A stretch of 64,000 nucleotides of DNA from Guillardia theta CCMP2712 (GCF_000315625.1 NW_005434654.1:252273-316272), one strand, 5' to 3'; counted from the first letter of the stretch, positions 31,801 to 44,520 are shown. The notes: generated by a model from the letters alone, not told the origin. Numbers and translations are program-made.

Positions 31801-34704
31801 GCGGAGGAGGAGAAGGTGGAGGACATTGTGGACCCGAAGCATTATTCGATTCAGCAGGAGAAGATCCAGGCAGAGGAAGACAGGAGGAAGGCGGAGGCGG
31901 AGAAGAAGAAGGAGCGCGTCCGTGAGACCATCCTGCAGATCCGTGAAGAGTTCGAGCAGCTGGTGCAGGCGAACGAGGCCCTTCCTCCCGGTGAGCGACT
32001 GGACAGGGACGAGTTCGAGGTCGATCCTGAACTCAGGATCATCCTGGAGAAGGAGGCGGCAGAGAAGGTGGAGGAGGCGAGGAAGGAGCTGGCGTGGGAG
32101 AGCGAGAAGAAGAGCAAAGCTCTGGAAAAGCTCAGGAAGGCCTTCATTGATAACGTAGCAGTAGAGCACATCGTCCTGCATGCTCTTCGCTCCCCGTACG
32201 CGGTCCACAGCTTCCGCACCCCGAAGCTCACGCAGGAGCAGAAGGACAACATCGCAGCCGTCCACCAGCTGATCAACCAGGAGGAGAGGAAGGAGAGTCT
32301 GGCAGAAGGGAAGGAAGGAGCAGAGGGGGTTGCCACGGAGACTGGGCAGGCAACGGCAGGGGGGGCAGAGGAGCAGGACGTCCGGGACCTGACGGCAGAG
32401 GAGCTGGAGGAGAAGGGGGTATCGAAGCAGGAGATCCGCAAGATCCTGCGGCAACAGAGGCAGCGGAAGTGGGAGCAGCTGCTGGCGATGAAACCCGACG
32501 ACAAGTACGAGGACCCCAAGGACGTGTCGGCTATCCAGCACGCGCAGACGCACATGGGGGACTACAAGCTGAAGACGGACGAGGACTACGTGGTGCCGGA
32601 GCACCTGAGGATCGACGCGGAGAAGAAGAGGAGGCAGATGGTCCTGCTGGAGGAGAGCATCCACTCCATCAAGATGGGCTTCAACGACCGTCTGCTGGCG
32701 CTCAGGGACCTCAAGAAGCGCATCATCAGCAACATCGAGGCTGACAACCAGCGGATCCGAGAGATCGATGCGGAGCTGGGGATCCCCACCGGGGAGCTCT
32801 GGCAGCCCTCCATCCTAGAGCAGGACGAGTTCCCCGAGCTGCGGTTCACCCGCGGTTCAAAGCTCCCTTCCCTCGACATCCCCCAGCAGGAGACGCTGAA
32901 GAAGCACCTGGGCAGCGAAACCTCGAGCGTCGTCAACCAGACGAGCTCGATGGATACCTTCCGGTCGTCGGGCACGCACAGCTCTGTGCACGAGACAGGA
33001 GGAGCAGGAGGGGGGGGAGGAGGAGGAGAGCTCTCAATCGACGAGTACGAGATGTCCGAGCTCGAGCAGATAGAAGCTCACATCCGCAAAGTGCAGCTGC
33101 AGTACGAGAAGGAGAAGATGATAGAGAAGATTGAGCAGACGGTGCAGGCCTACGACGAGGCGATCCGCAACCTGCGGCGGGAGAGGTTCAAGCTGGAGGC
33201 GGACATCAAGATGATGGACCTGAGGATGCTGGTGCTGCTGCAGGAGCTGCAGCTGCTCAAGGAGTTCGAGAAGCGAGACAACGCTCTGGTCACCAAACTC
33301 AACGGGAAGAGGGAGGAGAAGGCGGACATCGCGTCGAAGATCAAAGAATGCAACGACAAGATCGCTACCAAGAAGCACGAGATCGAGAAGTTGAACCCCA
33401 AGCAGGTGATGATGGAGTTTTCCCAGCTCGTCCCCGACTCGAACAAGTTCCATGAGCCCCTGCTGAAGATCTTCAAGAAGAAAATCAAGAGGATGAAGAA
33501 GAAGGCCAACGAGGGTGAAGAGGACGATGAAGAGGGAGAGGACGAGGACGAGGACGAGGACGACATGTCGGACTTCGATGAGGAGGAGGAAGAGGAGGAG
33601 GAGGAGGAGTTCTGTCCTCCAGGGTGCGACCCCTCGCTCTTCGAACAGGTGTGTGAGCTCAGAGAAAAGCGTCTGGATCAGGAAGAGATGCTGGCAGAGT
33701 ACCAGAAAGGGGCGGATCAGCTCAAGAAAGACCTGGACGGGCTGGTGAAGAAGGAGAAAATCATCGACTCGGCCCTGCGGCAGACAGAGCAGGAGATCCA
33801 GCAGTTCCAGACTTTCAAGCAGCAGAAGTTGAACGAGATCAGAGTCGTCATTACTCTCAAGATGCATCAGATCAAGTGTCTGGTCGAGGATAAGCTGCCT
33901 CCCGACCTCTCCAACACCATCGTCTTCACCAACTCTGGCCTGAAGAGGTTGAGGAGCAGGATAGATGAGCTCAAAGAGGAGAAGGAGGAGCTGCGCAAGA
34001 ACCAGAAGCTGCTCAGGAAGGAGCATGTGAACCTGCTGAAGAGCAAGAAAGTCAAGGAGGAGAGGCTCCGGGAGCTGGAGGCTCGTTCCCGCGATGTTCA
34101 GATGTTGAAGTTCGGGCAGGAAGTGGACTTGGATGTGCTGGAGAAGATGGGGGTGAACAAGACAGCGGAAGAACTGAGAGAGCAACTGAAGCAGCTGGAA
34201 AAGAAGAACGCCAAGGAGCTACGAGCATGGCAGAAGCAGATCGATCAGGCGGCAGGAGAGCTTGCTGGCGTTACCAAACAGGTAGGATGCTTCCTCCCTC
34301 TTACGTCACAGTTTTCATCATCGTCTCCTCTCCTGAGTTTGTTGCTCTTCTCTGTGTTGACTTGTCTGTAGAACACGGAGAAGCTTGAGAGGGTGGCAGA
34401 GCTTACAGCAGCTCAGCATCGTTTGGAGAAGGAGCTCAACTCCACACAGTCTCGCATGGTGGCAGAAGTCGGACCTTCAAAGGAGAAGGTGAAAGCTGAG
34501 AGGGAACAGGTGAGACAACAACTTTGCGGGGGGGGGGATGGCGAGACTGACTGGTTGCGGCAGCTCGTCAGTCTGGTGAAGCTGCAGGCGAGGGAGATGG
34601 AGGCACTCAAAGCAGAGATCAACATGTTGCGACGGAAAGGCGGTCACGTCTACACGCCTGTTGTGCGGCGGGCCCCACCTCCCTCGTCCGGAGAACAGAA
34701 GTGA
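28819..34704 (+). CDS. CFAP44: Cilia- and flagella-associated protein 44 (CFAP44/WDR52)
   Basis: Three exons (28819-34281, 34372-34509, 34564-34704) give about 1,913 residues. The first 230 are acidic and Ala/Glu/Gly-rich. WD40 repeats fill about residues 250-960, for example GGIGAITVHPSGNYFAVGE, RVNMVKFSPDGRKIASCS and GRYLITGGSDGSVAL. The rest is coiled coil with family-typical segments: LPPGERLDRDEFEVDPEL, KKNQKL-type helices (ELRKNQKLLRKEHVNLL), and the C-terminal LRRKGGHVYTPV. CFAP44 is part of the tether/tether-head complex that links the inner dynein arm f (I1) motor domain to the axonemal doublet. A long Glu/Asp run lies at 33517-33612. Unlike its neighbours, the gene has one 5.46-kb exon. 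It converges on the TPR-like gene at 34755. Confidence 0.9.
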
Positions 34705-34754
34705 CAAGAAGTTACAGAAGCTGCTGAAGCTGTCTCAAGTGAACATGCCCTTGT

Positions 34755-35583
34755 TTACTGTTTCCCTTCTCCCACCCTTGCAAGCTCTGCCGTTAACAAA
34801 GAGCGGTGCACCTCCAACCAGAAGTTGTGTAGGTATCGAAAGCCTTGCAGGGCTTTCTTGGCCAGTCTGGAGAGATTCCTCTGAAGGTGGTTGTGATAGT
34901 TTGGATGAACCACTTTGCCGTCTTGCCATCTGATTGTCAAGGGTTACAACTGAGAGTTGAGAACTGTCACAATCTTACTTGAGTGCCATCTTGAATATTC
35001 TCTGACAGTACTCCCTCTCAGCAGCGTTGTCTTGCAGCCTGTAGTAGCTCCCAACATCTAGCATCAGAGACCCATAAGCATTCAACGCCGCAAGGTCGTT
35101 CTCGTCCATGTCAATGGCACGCTGGATGCACTCTGAAGGAGCAAGAGTCAGCACAGGAGGGAAAGGCGATGGAAACTAGCCTGACGCTCCGATCCAGTCC
35201 GAATGAACGTGGTGCTTGAGCATGCCGTACACCACTAGCTCCTTCCCTGACACAACGTTGTTGGGTACCCTTGTCCGCTCGTACATCTTCTCTAGCACGC
35301 TCAGCTGATCCTTGATGCCTCCTGGTAACTTGGATGCGCTCCCTTGCATGCATGGGAGATCTTGGATCAAGTCGTAGTACGTCAAACTGTTCAGCTCCCG
35401 CTCTGTAGGAGGGTCTAGTCGCGTTTCAAAGACGCCGTTGAAGTCTAGGTTCTGCACACTTCCGTGGGAGTGAAGGGGGGAGGACGCCATGGAGGAGTGA
35501 GCCGTCGAGGATCGGCTTTCCGCTGGTTCATAATTGTCCAGGCTCATCTGCGTCCTCCATTCTTTCGAGATTGGACCATACAT
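34755..35583 (-). CDS. TPR-like helical repeat protein, three exons
   Basis: Exons 35181-35583, 34979-35132 and 34755-34929 give about 243 residues from ATG 35583. The first half is Ser-rich, then contains TERELNSLTYYDLIQDLPCM and helical segments. The second half has a TPR-like unit, AIDMDENDLAALNAYGSLML, very like the ALEINPKDSECMNLYGCLL unit of the gene at the left edge of the window. It continues AEREYCQRIFKMALK and a basic tail. The first intron would use a GC donor (tcag|gctagt), needed to keep phase. Function is unknown. The stop lies 50 bp from the CFAP44 stop, tail to tail. Confidence 0.6.
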
Positions 35584-37170
35584 TGTCAAACAATAGACAG
35601 AACCGGCTTCTGCACAGCGAGTGGAGGTGGGCCGATGTTACCTGACCGAATTATCTCCTTCAGTCTTGTCTTGTTTGTATGGTCTGTCTTTCTTAACTGC
35701 CTGTACTTGTGTATTTCCGACTGTCTGTGTCTATCAGCCTGTCTGTCTTCTTCTTCGTTTCTTTCTTTTCTCTCTTCTCATTCACTGTTTGTCAACTCAT
35801 AGCAAACCTTGCTCCGCTTCCGCCAGCATTGCTCTCCCTAGCCCTCGTACCCCTACCTCCCCTGGCACCTCCAGTACCTCCGAACATTATCAAACCGTAT
35901 CTATCGCCTGCCCGCAACAGCTTCCTCCCCCCTTCTACATTATCTCCTTGACTCTGAAAGGATAATCCTGTACCTTTACCCCATCAGAGATCACTTCTAT
36001 CTTATCTTTCTGCCCGAATTTACCGTCCCCGTAGGTCCCGCCAACCACGGGATAAATCTGACCACCCCCACCCCTCCATATATCCTTATTTTCACGGGTT
36101 CCACTTAGGCTACTGACCCCCCCTGATTCATTCTTAGTGCTCTCAAGGCTGGTCAAACCACATGAAGGTAGAGCCGGGCGGCCTCCGGCCCGGATCCGAT
36201 CATGGTCCGACCGTCGGACGGTCCGACGGCGGATGATCAGGATGGTGAACACTGAGTCAGCGGGCTGCGGCAGCGTTACTGGCCCGTCAGTGACGGCGGT
36301 TTAGTACCGTAGTACTAGTACCCGGCAGTACGGTACTACGCCGTAACTCAGACCGTTCCGGCGAACCGTTCGGCGTCCGAACTCGCCGGGACTTGAAGCC
36401 GGGGGCCCCCGGGCCGGAGGCCGGGATCGGCTCCCCCCCCGGGGGGCCCCGGCGGCGGGGCCGGCGGCGGGGCCGGCGCGGGCCCCGCGGTGCGGCCCAT
36501 TGCGGCCAGTGAGGGCCGGGCCAAGGTGCACAGCGGCGGCCCCGGGGCCGCGCCCCGCGCCGCGGACTCCGGCCCCGCCGTAGTAGCGGCGCCCACCTCT
36601 GAGTCTCAGGCTGCCGATCCGACTCGATGATCATGGCGAGTCAGGCCCTTACTCCGTGACTCGCAGTCACCGTGCCCCGCGCACACGGTGCCAGATCAAG
36701 TTGATCCGACGGTCCGATCAGTAGCACTGTGCCCGCTCGGTCCGAGCCTGCCTCGCCCGGCCTCAGATGGTGGCGGTTTCAACGGTCGCGTCAAAAGACC
36801 CCTGCCAGCCACCCCCCGGGCGGTAGTTCTATGCGGTGATGGTACCGCCGTACCCCCCCTGTCCCCCGGCTAACCCAGAGGCGTCCTACCGTCAGAATGA
36901 ACCCCACCCCCTCAGGGTGCTTGTCAAGTTGTCCGAGGTACATCACTTAGTACCCCCTGCTTGCGTTAAGTTTAAAAGAACCCCCTCCCCTTGATGTCTA
37001 AAAGTCATTATCTCTAGTGACCCCACCCTCCCTCTTCCCACGCCTTTCCTCTTTGTTGCAAGGGTGAGACGACCTACCCTTCATCCTACTACCCACCCCT
37101 CCGATCTGGCTGAACCCTATCTACTGCACGGTTTTCCTACCGCCTGTGCCCTCAACTGAACCCTGCTGGC
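35584..37170. other. Intergenic region holding GC island 5
   Basis: Pyrimidine-rich + strand at 35640-36130, the island at 36160-36800, then C-rich DNA to 37170. No gene is supported; the frames inside the island are Gly/Arg/Pro low complexity. Confidence 0.5.
36160..36800. repeat. GC-rich island 5, the strongest in the window
   Basis: The core at 36400-36590 is almost pure G and C (runs of ccccccccgggggg and ggccggcggcggggccgg). The flanks have gtccgaccgtcgg, gtagtactagtaccc and gatccgacggtccg. The last word is also in island 1. Confidence 0.7.
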
Positions 37171-40100
37171 ATGGCGGGTTCAGATCTTCGCTACGATGGC
37201 GCAAGGAGCCCGCCGAGGAGCGCGGTGAGAGATGCTTGCTGTCACTCCTGACCTTCCCTCAACCCTCCAAGCGTGCAGCCTCCTTGTTCTCTCCCTCTTC
37301 GAGCACTGTCACCTTCAGCTCCAATGCTCTCACCCCTTTGCAAAGAAGACGCACTGATACTGTGTCTAAGCATGGAAGGGATGGTTGTTGATGTCGCAAT
37401 GTCCACTAGTTCACCTGAACATATGCATACGAGAGTGTTCCATGATTACGTCTGCTTGAAACCATGAAAAGCACTTCTCAACTCACCACGATCATTTCCC
37501 ACTCCAGGTCAAGAAACTGTTGAAAGCAAGGCCATGGTCAGCGAAGGATGTAGCGTCAACGAGACCAGTCGGTCTCGACTCCAAGTCCAACACATTCTCT
37601 GGAAGGCGATTCCTCGGAGATCTGTCTCATCGAGACTCTGTGAGAAGCTTTGGTTCTACGTCGATTCGGCCGTCAACAGCCCCGGCTATCCGAAGGCCTA
37701 TCAGCGCATATACCCCTCATAACCCTTCAGCAGTCCCCGAATTCCCCCTCACTGCTCCGATCTCAACCTTCTCTACTTCAGAGGTGTCTATGATCCGGAG
37801 CTTGTACTATGCAAAGTGTAGAGACGTAGGCATCAAGCCCAACACGAATCAGTTCGACAAGTTTTCTTCGCTCTTCAACAACAGGTTCAAGCCGAATGAC
37901 TTGTACCTTAGCGGATGTGGAGTTGGACTAGAATTTGTGAAGACGCTTGTCAAGATATTTTCTGTTTCGAGTCTCTTGGTTACATGTCAGAAGTTGGACG
38001 TGTCGTGTAATCGCATAGGAGATCTGGGAGCAGAAGAGTTAGGGAAAATCCTGGTAGAGCCCGGGGTTCGTTTGGAGCATATTGACATGAGCTCGATCGG
38101 CATTGGAGCGAGTGGAGCTTCGCGACTCTTTGATTATCTCGCCCACAACAACACGTATGCTGCATCGTGCTTTCATTGCCGTTGGCTCTGTTTGTTCGCT
38201 GATCGTTGCTGCAGGGTGAAGGTGTTGATGTTGGGCACAGCGTCAGGGGACAGGAACATCATTGGGCCTGCGGGAATGGAGTCACTTTCTAACTGCCTAG
38301 CAGTCAACACGACCCTTACGAGTCTGAAGTTGGATGCAAACAGCATTGCCCTCAGGGTGAGTAGCGCAAGCGGAGCATTCCTTCATTCTGCTAATTTGCT
38401 CTGCCAGGGCATGCGATCATTGGCCCCAGGTCTGCACCTCAACACGTCCTTGCGATCATTGGATCTCTCATCCAACGGCCTCAAGAACAAGGCGATCAAG
38501 CTCCTGTCCGACACTCTCGCTGTCGGCGGCTTGACCTCGCTTGACCTCAGTCGCAATCAGATCTCGGACGAAGGAGCGAACTTTCTTGCAGACGCGTTGA
38601 AGGGAGACAACATCCTCCAGAGCCTCTGCCTTGACTTCAACGACATCGAGGGGCCCGGAGGGCAGGCGCTCGGACTCGGGCTGAAGTCCAACACTAGGCT
38701 GACGAGCTTATCCATGTGCCACAACAAGTTGGGATCCGCAGGGTTGTCAGGGCTAGCGGAGATGTTCCCGATCGTGGCCCCGTCGCCGACGAAAGCAGGA
38801 GGGAACGACACAGAGGGATCGTTCTGCATCATGGAAATCTTGAAGCTGAGCAACAACTCGATTTCCAACGAAGGAGCGAATCTGCTCTTCAACCGTCTCC
38901 GTGACAACTTCACTTTGAAGACGCTGGACTTGTCTCAGAACGCGATCTCGCAGCATGCTGCAAGAGAGATCGGCAGCTGTTTGAGGTCCAACTGCTGTCT
39001 GACGTCACTGAACCTGTCCATGAACAAGTTGCACTCTTTGGGAGTCTCGATGATCAGTTCGGGGCTTGAGCTCAACACAACGCTGAAGAAACTGTTTCTA
39101 AGGGATGTAAATATGAAAGATGAATGCGTCGGTCAGCTGGCTGTGTCTCTGAGATCAGGTGGGTAGGTCTGGGCTGGGATCGATGCGATGCTGAGTTTCC
39201 GAGCAGGAAAGAGTTTGATTGAGCTTGATATATCTTGGAATGACGTGTCTTACTCGAACAATAACATGGTCGTGGAGGTTGTCGAGGAGAACAAGGTGAG
39301 TGTTGATCATGGTCGATGCAACATCCACACATGATGAACGTCTCAGGCGCACTTTGAGTCGACGGCGATTCCCAGATTGACGAAGCAACTCAAGCATCTG
39401 TCCCCACTCGCTGACGAGTTGCCGAAAGTTCAGGCAAAGTGAGTGACGTGCATATGGCGGTTGCAAGTCTCACGTCGAATGCTCGTCCAGGATCAACAAC
39501 GAGATCATGATGAAACAGCAAACTCAGGAAGAAATTGACGACATCAAGCACAAGGTCCCTGCGCCCTTGCTGACACCTCGCCTTGTCCATCTCTTCTGCT
39601 CATGTGACAGCAGGCGGATGAGGAGAAGGTTGATGCTCAGGTACAGCTCGACAGCATCCGAGAGGATGCAGAGGCCACCAAGGAGAACCTGTTGAGGATC
39701 GAGAAGGTTATGTACCCCTCTTCCTCCCTCCTCCTCTCATCTTCTTGCCCCTGCCCCGGCAGGCCCTGAGTGAGGCGATCGAGTCGTTGAGGTCCAAGGA
39801 GCGGAAGTGCAGGGAGAAGGAGGAGAGTCAGGTGACGAGGAGGAGGTTCCAGCGTTGCTCCTCCACTCATCCCAACCCCCCAGTCGCGACTGCTCGAGGC
39901 TGTCCAGAAGTCGCACGAGCGGTTGCACGAGAGGCTTCAGGGGCTCAGAGATCGGCTGGCCGAGCAGGAGGACGGCGAGACAGGCGAGCTGCTCGCCCAG
40001 CTGGAACAGAGCAGGGAGGGGCTCAAGAGAGCGATGCAAGTGAGTCGTCCTTGCTAGTTGCGAATGCTAGCAGTGAGAGGCTGCAGGAGCGGGATCATGC

Positions 40101-40312
40101 GCAGGAGCAGCTTCAGAGGAGGGAGGGCGAGACGGCTCAGGACTCGTTTGTGATGACAGCAGCTCATCAGACGGGCAAGGGAGGGGACGACAAGGTAAGC
40201 ACTGTGAAACTCCGCCCAACGTTCCCTGACTTTCCCGCTGCCTCAGGCGAGCAAGAAGAACCAGGGCAGGATGAAGATAAGTCGTTCGCCCCCTCGATCC
40301 CCCAAGTCGTAG
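37171..40312 (+). CDS. LRRC45-like protein: ribonuclease-inhibitor-type LRRs plus coiled coil
   Basis: Exon 1 is 37171-37224 (MAGSDLRYDGARSPP); exon 2 starts at 37508. Later exons include 39207-39295, 39347-39438, 39491-39554, 39611-39706, 39763-39831, 39884-40039, 40078-40194 and 40247-40312. After a Ser/Arg/Pro lead (RPSTAPAIRRPISA) comes YYAKCRDVGIKP, similar to the LRRC45 start. LRRs of the long ribonuclease-inhibitor type follow: TSLDLSRNQISDEGANFLAD, SLCLDFNDIEGPGGQALGLG, LKTLDLSQNAISQHAAREIG. The last third is coiled coil (EKVDAQVQLDSIREDAEATK, HERLHERLQGLRDRLAEQED) and ends SRSPPRSPKS. In animals LRRC45 is a centrosome linker and ciliogenesis factor. Introns inside exon 2 near 37956 (in frame, 42 nt) and 38356 are likely but unproven. 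The assignment to LRRC45 is by architecture. Confidence 0.7.
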
Positions 40313-40575
40313 CGGGCGACGAGGCCCACTGCTCGAGTTCTTCTCCTCGTGTTTCCATGTTCGCCTCCTGTTTATTCTTTGAATGTTCAAGTCCGTACAC
40401 AAGATTCTTCGCAGCTGCCATGATCTTGTTCCTCCTCTGCCCCTTCCACTTCCTGTCTCTGCCGTTACCCCCCCCCCGCTCCCATCCTCCCCCCCTCCCC
40501 CCCCCACCATCTTCATCCTCTTCCCTTCCCCGATGAATAAAAGTGGTCCCTCCCGCTGGTTCATTTTGAGCGCGG

Positions 40576-43396
40576 ATGCGTCCCATGGCGGCCTTCATGC
40601 CGGCGGTGTCGGTGATGATGGCGGAGAGCGCGCAAGCATCGTCCCGCCTCCCAGTCATGGCATGGAGCCATCGCTGCCTGCCCCCCCGTCCTCATCTCCA
40701 TCGCACCCGCCATCGTCTCCTGTGTCGCGCGCGCCCCAACGACGTCGGGGACTTGGGCCTGGTGAACAAGAAGGTTTTCCTTGATGCGCTGCAATGCTCG
40801 AGGCTCGGATGGTTTCGACGAGCAGGACAGATCGACGCATCCAAGGAGATCAGCGATAACGATCTCTACCTCATGCAGCTCGGCCAGCAGTTTGAGCAAG
40901 ACTGTCTTGCGCACATGTACCCGGAGTAAGGATGCACAACTTGCTCATTCAGAGGATGCTGATGTCTTGCTTGTGTTTTGGACTGCAGGGCGACGAAGGT
41001 GGAGAGTGTAAAGCTGAAGAAAGCATGCAAGGAAACGATGGAGCTGATGAGAGACATCGAAGCTGGCAAGGTCGAGCATGACAGTCCTGCCCTCTGTCAG
41101 GCTTCTTTCGTGTTCAACGAGGCGGTGGCAAGAGCGGATGTGCTGGAGTACCTCGGAGACGGTGAAGGAGGAGAAGGCCAAGAGAATTATCGAGGGTGAT
41201 GCTGCATGCATTCAGGAAGATGGGAGCTTGTAGAGATTAAGTGCTGTTCGGAGATGTCAAGGTCAGACTTGTTCGCCAAGTTGCCAGAGGGAGTAACGTG
41301 ATGGAGACAGCAAGGATTACCTTCTGGATGCGGCATACACCGCGGCGATCTTGAATTTGTCAGGAGTCAACATCGTCAAGGTGTATGAGGAGATTCTGGG
41401 AAGGGACGATGACTGAGAGGTCGAACGCAGGCGTCTATCATTGCCGTCTCCATGTCGTATAGGTTGGGGATGGACAAGAAATCTTTGTAGGGGAAGGGAG
41501 AGGTGAGAGGCAGAGTGATATGACTTGTTTTGCAAGGTTTGTCAAGTGTGATGTTTCCCAAGATCTCTTTGGCACAGAAGACCTGGTAAAGGTGACCAGA
41601 CTCCGCAAGTTGTTGAACTCTCAATCTTGCTGCGGCATCGCCAGAAAATTTCATCGGACAAAGGAGGGATCTCCCTATCTCAGACCATTGATGTGCGCTC
41701 GCCTGAGATCCAAGTTGGATTTTCTTCTCATGTCTTTCTGCAGATCACCAGAAGTGAAAATTGTCCAGACGCCATCCCGATGCCTTTCTGCAAGAAATGC
41801 CCTCAATTTCAGACCTGGTGATTTGTTTACCTCTCGACAACTCCCTCTCTCACGTTAGGAAACAGCTTTGAGAAGGATCTTAAGAATCCGATCTGGCAGC
41901 TTCCCAGGTGTGCGAGGTCAAAGATCTTTCCCTTTGACTGTTGACGCTCTTTCCAGGCTCACGGGCAGCAGGTTTGACCAAGTTGCCGCCCATGGCCTCG
42001 AGGTCCGTGTCGTCCATCATGTCATCACCCCTTTCCGTGCCGTTGAGATGCCGCAGATCGAGAAAGTCCCGCCCACACTTCTGACGAAGGATCAGCTGAA
42101 GTTCTATGAGAGTGTTATGAAGAAGGAGGTGATCGTCGATGTCAGAAAGCTCAAACAGGTAGAGGAGGGAGAGTATCCTGTGAGGTTCTCATTGCTTTTA
42201 GCACCTGCAAGAGACGAAGGGACCATTCCTCTACCTAGACTTCGAGAGTATCAATCCTCTGTATCCCTGGTTGCTGTGAGGGGAGTCAACGCCTTTGGTG
42301 ACCAGTGAAACAGGTTCGACGACCTCGCTCCCTGGCAACCGATGGTAATGTGAATGTGCTCTATGAAAGACAGCGGAATGACGATCGGAGGCAGATCACA
42401 CAGTTCTCTTTGCACAAACGAGCTGATGTCGACAGTGAGTTGCAACATATGGAGTTTCTCGCCGACGCCAAGTCAGTTGATGCTTCCACATGCTGGAGTC
42501 CTAAATCTGCTCAGGGCAGATTTCCGTCTTGATTTATGTGACTATCTCCTTGAGTGCCTTGGGGATCAGGGATCAATCTTTGTCTACTCGTCGTTTGAGA
42601 AGACACACTTGAAGGTCATAATCCCTCCTCCTCCTCGGTCAAAATCCTCCCCCGACCCCCTCCCATGCTGTTATCTAACAACCTCTTACGCTTGCAGGCA
42701 TTCGCTCAGAGGTTCCCCTCACGTGCACAGCAGGTGAAAGCTGACGCATCTTATCATAACGTGTAACGGTTCTTTACAGATCGAGGAAGTGATATCCCGC
42801 CTCTTCGACCTCGAGAAGGCAACACAGCAAACCATCCCAACACCTGGCGCTTATCCCTTCTTCTTTCTTTCAGGTCATCAGGGAGACTATAACGCACCCG
42901 GAGTTCAAAGGAAGCTCTTCCCTCAAAGTCACTCTTCCCGTCCTCGTCCCATCCTATCAGTCTGCCTACAAGGTCAGCGAGTGTGTCCGAGCGAGTTTTC
43001 CTCACCTACCGGAGCAGGAGATGTCCATCAAGAACGGTTTTGAGGCCTCCAGTGCATTCCAGCGCCTTCGAATTGCAGATGCAGAGGTAGGCGATGTTCT
43101 GATGCTTCCGCTCTCATTCACCCTATGGCCCTCCCTCCCCTCCACTCCTCCTCACCCGCCTTGTTGTGATGATTTCTCCACCTGTACTTATATCTCGAGT
43201 CTCGCTCAACTTGCTCGTCGCCCCCTTTCCCCGCCTCCTTCCTGTCTTCCAGCATTTTGCACCATTTGACCCTGCTGTCAAGGAATCGAAAGAGATCCGC
43301 AAGAATCTGAAAGATTATTGTGCCTTGGATACTCTGGCGATGGTCGAGTTGCATTCTGCCATCTTGGCGATCAGTGGGAATTCGGCCAAGTTGTGA
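40576..43396 (+). CDS. DUF2779 protein: PD-(D/E)XK nuclease plus DEDD exonuclease-like domain
   Basis: About a dozen exons on the + strand. Clear junctions are 40576-40925, 40989-41161, 41216-41261 and 41311-41380; the last exon ends at TGA 43396. The N-terminal 60 residues are Arg/Ser/Ala-rich and may be a mitochondrial or plastid transit peptide. Then comes NKKVFLDALQCSRLGWF, the Cas4/RecB-like entry motif, and ADVLEYLGDGRWELVEIKCC, which carries the D-x(n)-E-x-K nuclease residues, followed by DYLLDAAYTAAILNLSGV. A second domain has LYLDFESINP, FVYSSFEKTHLK and LKDYCALDTLAMVELH. This fits the D-x-E and later D residues of a DnaQ-type 3'-5' exonuclease. The combination matches bacterial DUF2779. 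A role in organellar DNA or RNA processing is inference. Exons between 41381 and 42000 are less certain. Confidence 0.7.
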
Positions 43397-43635
43397 TCAT
43401 CCTTCAAACCCGTTTCTTCCTCTCAACTCATGTCGCTCTCTTCTCTCCTCATTCCTTGTCATGTATGCTACTAGTCTCCTCGTCGTAATCCTCAACTCTT
43501 CCTGCTCTCTCCTCCTGTTTCGTTTGCTCGTTTAACGGTTCTGTAAAAGTGAGCTAATGTCATCCAACTTGGTTCGTTTCGATCTCATCCATTTTTCTCT
43601 GCGCAGAAGCAGCTGTAATCGATTCTTTGCAGATC

Positions 43636-44520
43636 TTAGGATCTCTTGTTTTCAAACATGTCCGCATACCATCCAACAACATTCCGGTCGTCTGAGCATC
43701 CCAAAAGTATCAGGAAACCTGATGCGAAAGCAGAAGTGAAACTGACCTGAAGTATATTGTCGACGTGTTTCTTCTTCTTAGTCTTTGAAAGTCTGTTGGC
43801 AGCCCTTAAGTGTTCAAGTTGTTTGCAAGCTTGAAACAAGTGAGATGATGAAGCTCGCTCTAATTTCACCTAGAGCAGATCCGCCGATGCATTCCCTTCC
43901 AAGAGCTGTCTCTTTCTGGGCATCTTTCATCTCATCGTCTGCCTGCAAAGACCCAGTGTTAACAGCGGCTCATCTTTGTAAGTTTGTTCACTCAGCAAGC
44001 GCTCTTAGATGTTGCTCACCTCTTCTCCTTCCAAATCTGCTTGCGACTGTGCCAGTGACGCCTGGTGCAAATACATGCTCGCAAGATCCTTCTCCTTCTT
44101 TGTTGCACTGCGTCGCCGCTGTTCTTTCTCCTCCAGCCGCTTCTCTACTTCTTTTGCCCTCTCTTTGGCCAGGCTCAGCCAGATTTGACCCAAATGGGAA
44201 CTTTCCTTCCGGGCCTCGTTCGAGATCCGCTCACAAGCGTCAACATCCATTTGCCTGCATGAAATGCTAGCTTTGATCAAGCTTGTGTCATGAGGTCTTG
44301 GTTGGGTCTTCTTCACCTCATGATCATTCGGCTTGGATGAGAACATCTCGCTCAACGTGTGAGAAACAGTATCCCTTGCTTCTTCTGCCATGCGGTAGAT
44401 CGTTTCCTCTTCGCCTTCCTGCCCTTTTCGTCGTCCTCGTCCTGCGCTCTCTAGCGGCTCCACAAGCATTCCCATGATGAAAACTATCAGCAGGAGCAGC
44501 CCTCTTTTTGCCCGCGGCAT
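43636..44520 (-). CDS. Signal-peptide protein with charged coiled coil
   Basis: Starts at ATG 44520 (MPRAKRGLLLLIVFIMGML), a clear signal peptide or anchor. Exon 1 runs to 44020. Exon 2 (43870-43942) and exon 3 (43747-43829) join in phase. The mature region is charged and helical: EEETIYRMAEEARDTVSHTL, KERAKEVEKRLEEKEQRRR, then SMYLHQASLAQSQADLEGEE. This suggests a coiled coil. Exon 3 ends KTKKKKHVDNILQ. The last part is uncertain: reading on gives a tail to 43636, while splicing would stop soon after ILQ. No family was recognised. The gene starts beside GC island 6. Confidence 0.6.

Noticed and set aside
31636-32664. 342-codon - strand frame opposite CFAP44
   Set aside because: It is antisense to a strongly supported coding exon with G/C-ending codons; it is Leu/His/Val-rich filler.
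33034-34185. 383-codon - strand Leu-rich frame
   Set aside because: It is the antisense shadow of the CFAP44 coiled coil.
36287-36634. Arg/Gly/Pro-rich frames in GC island 5
   Set aside because: All frames of such GC-rich DNA are open by composition. No start context, splice pattern or domain is present.
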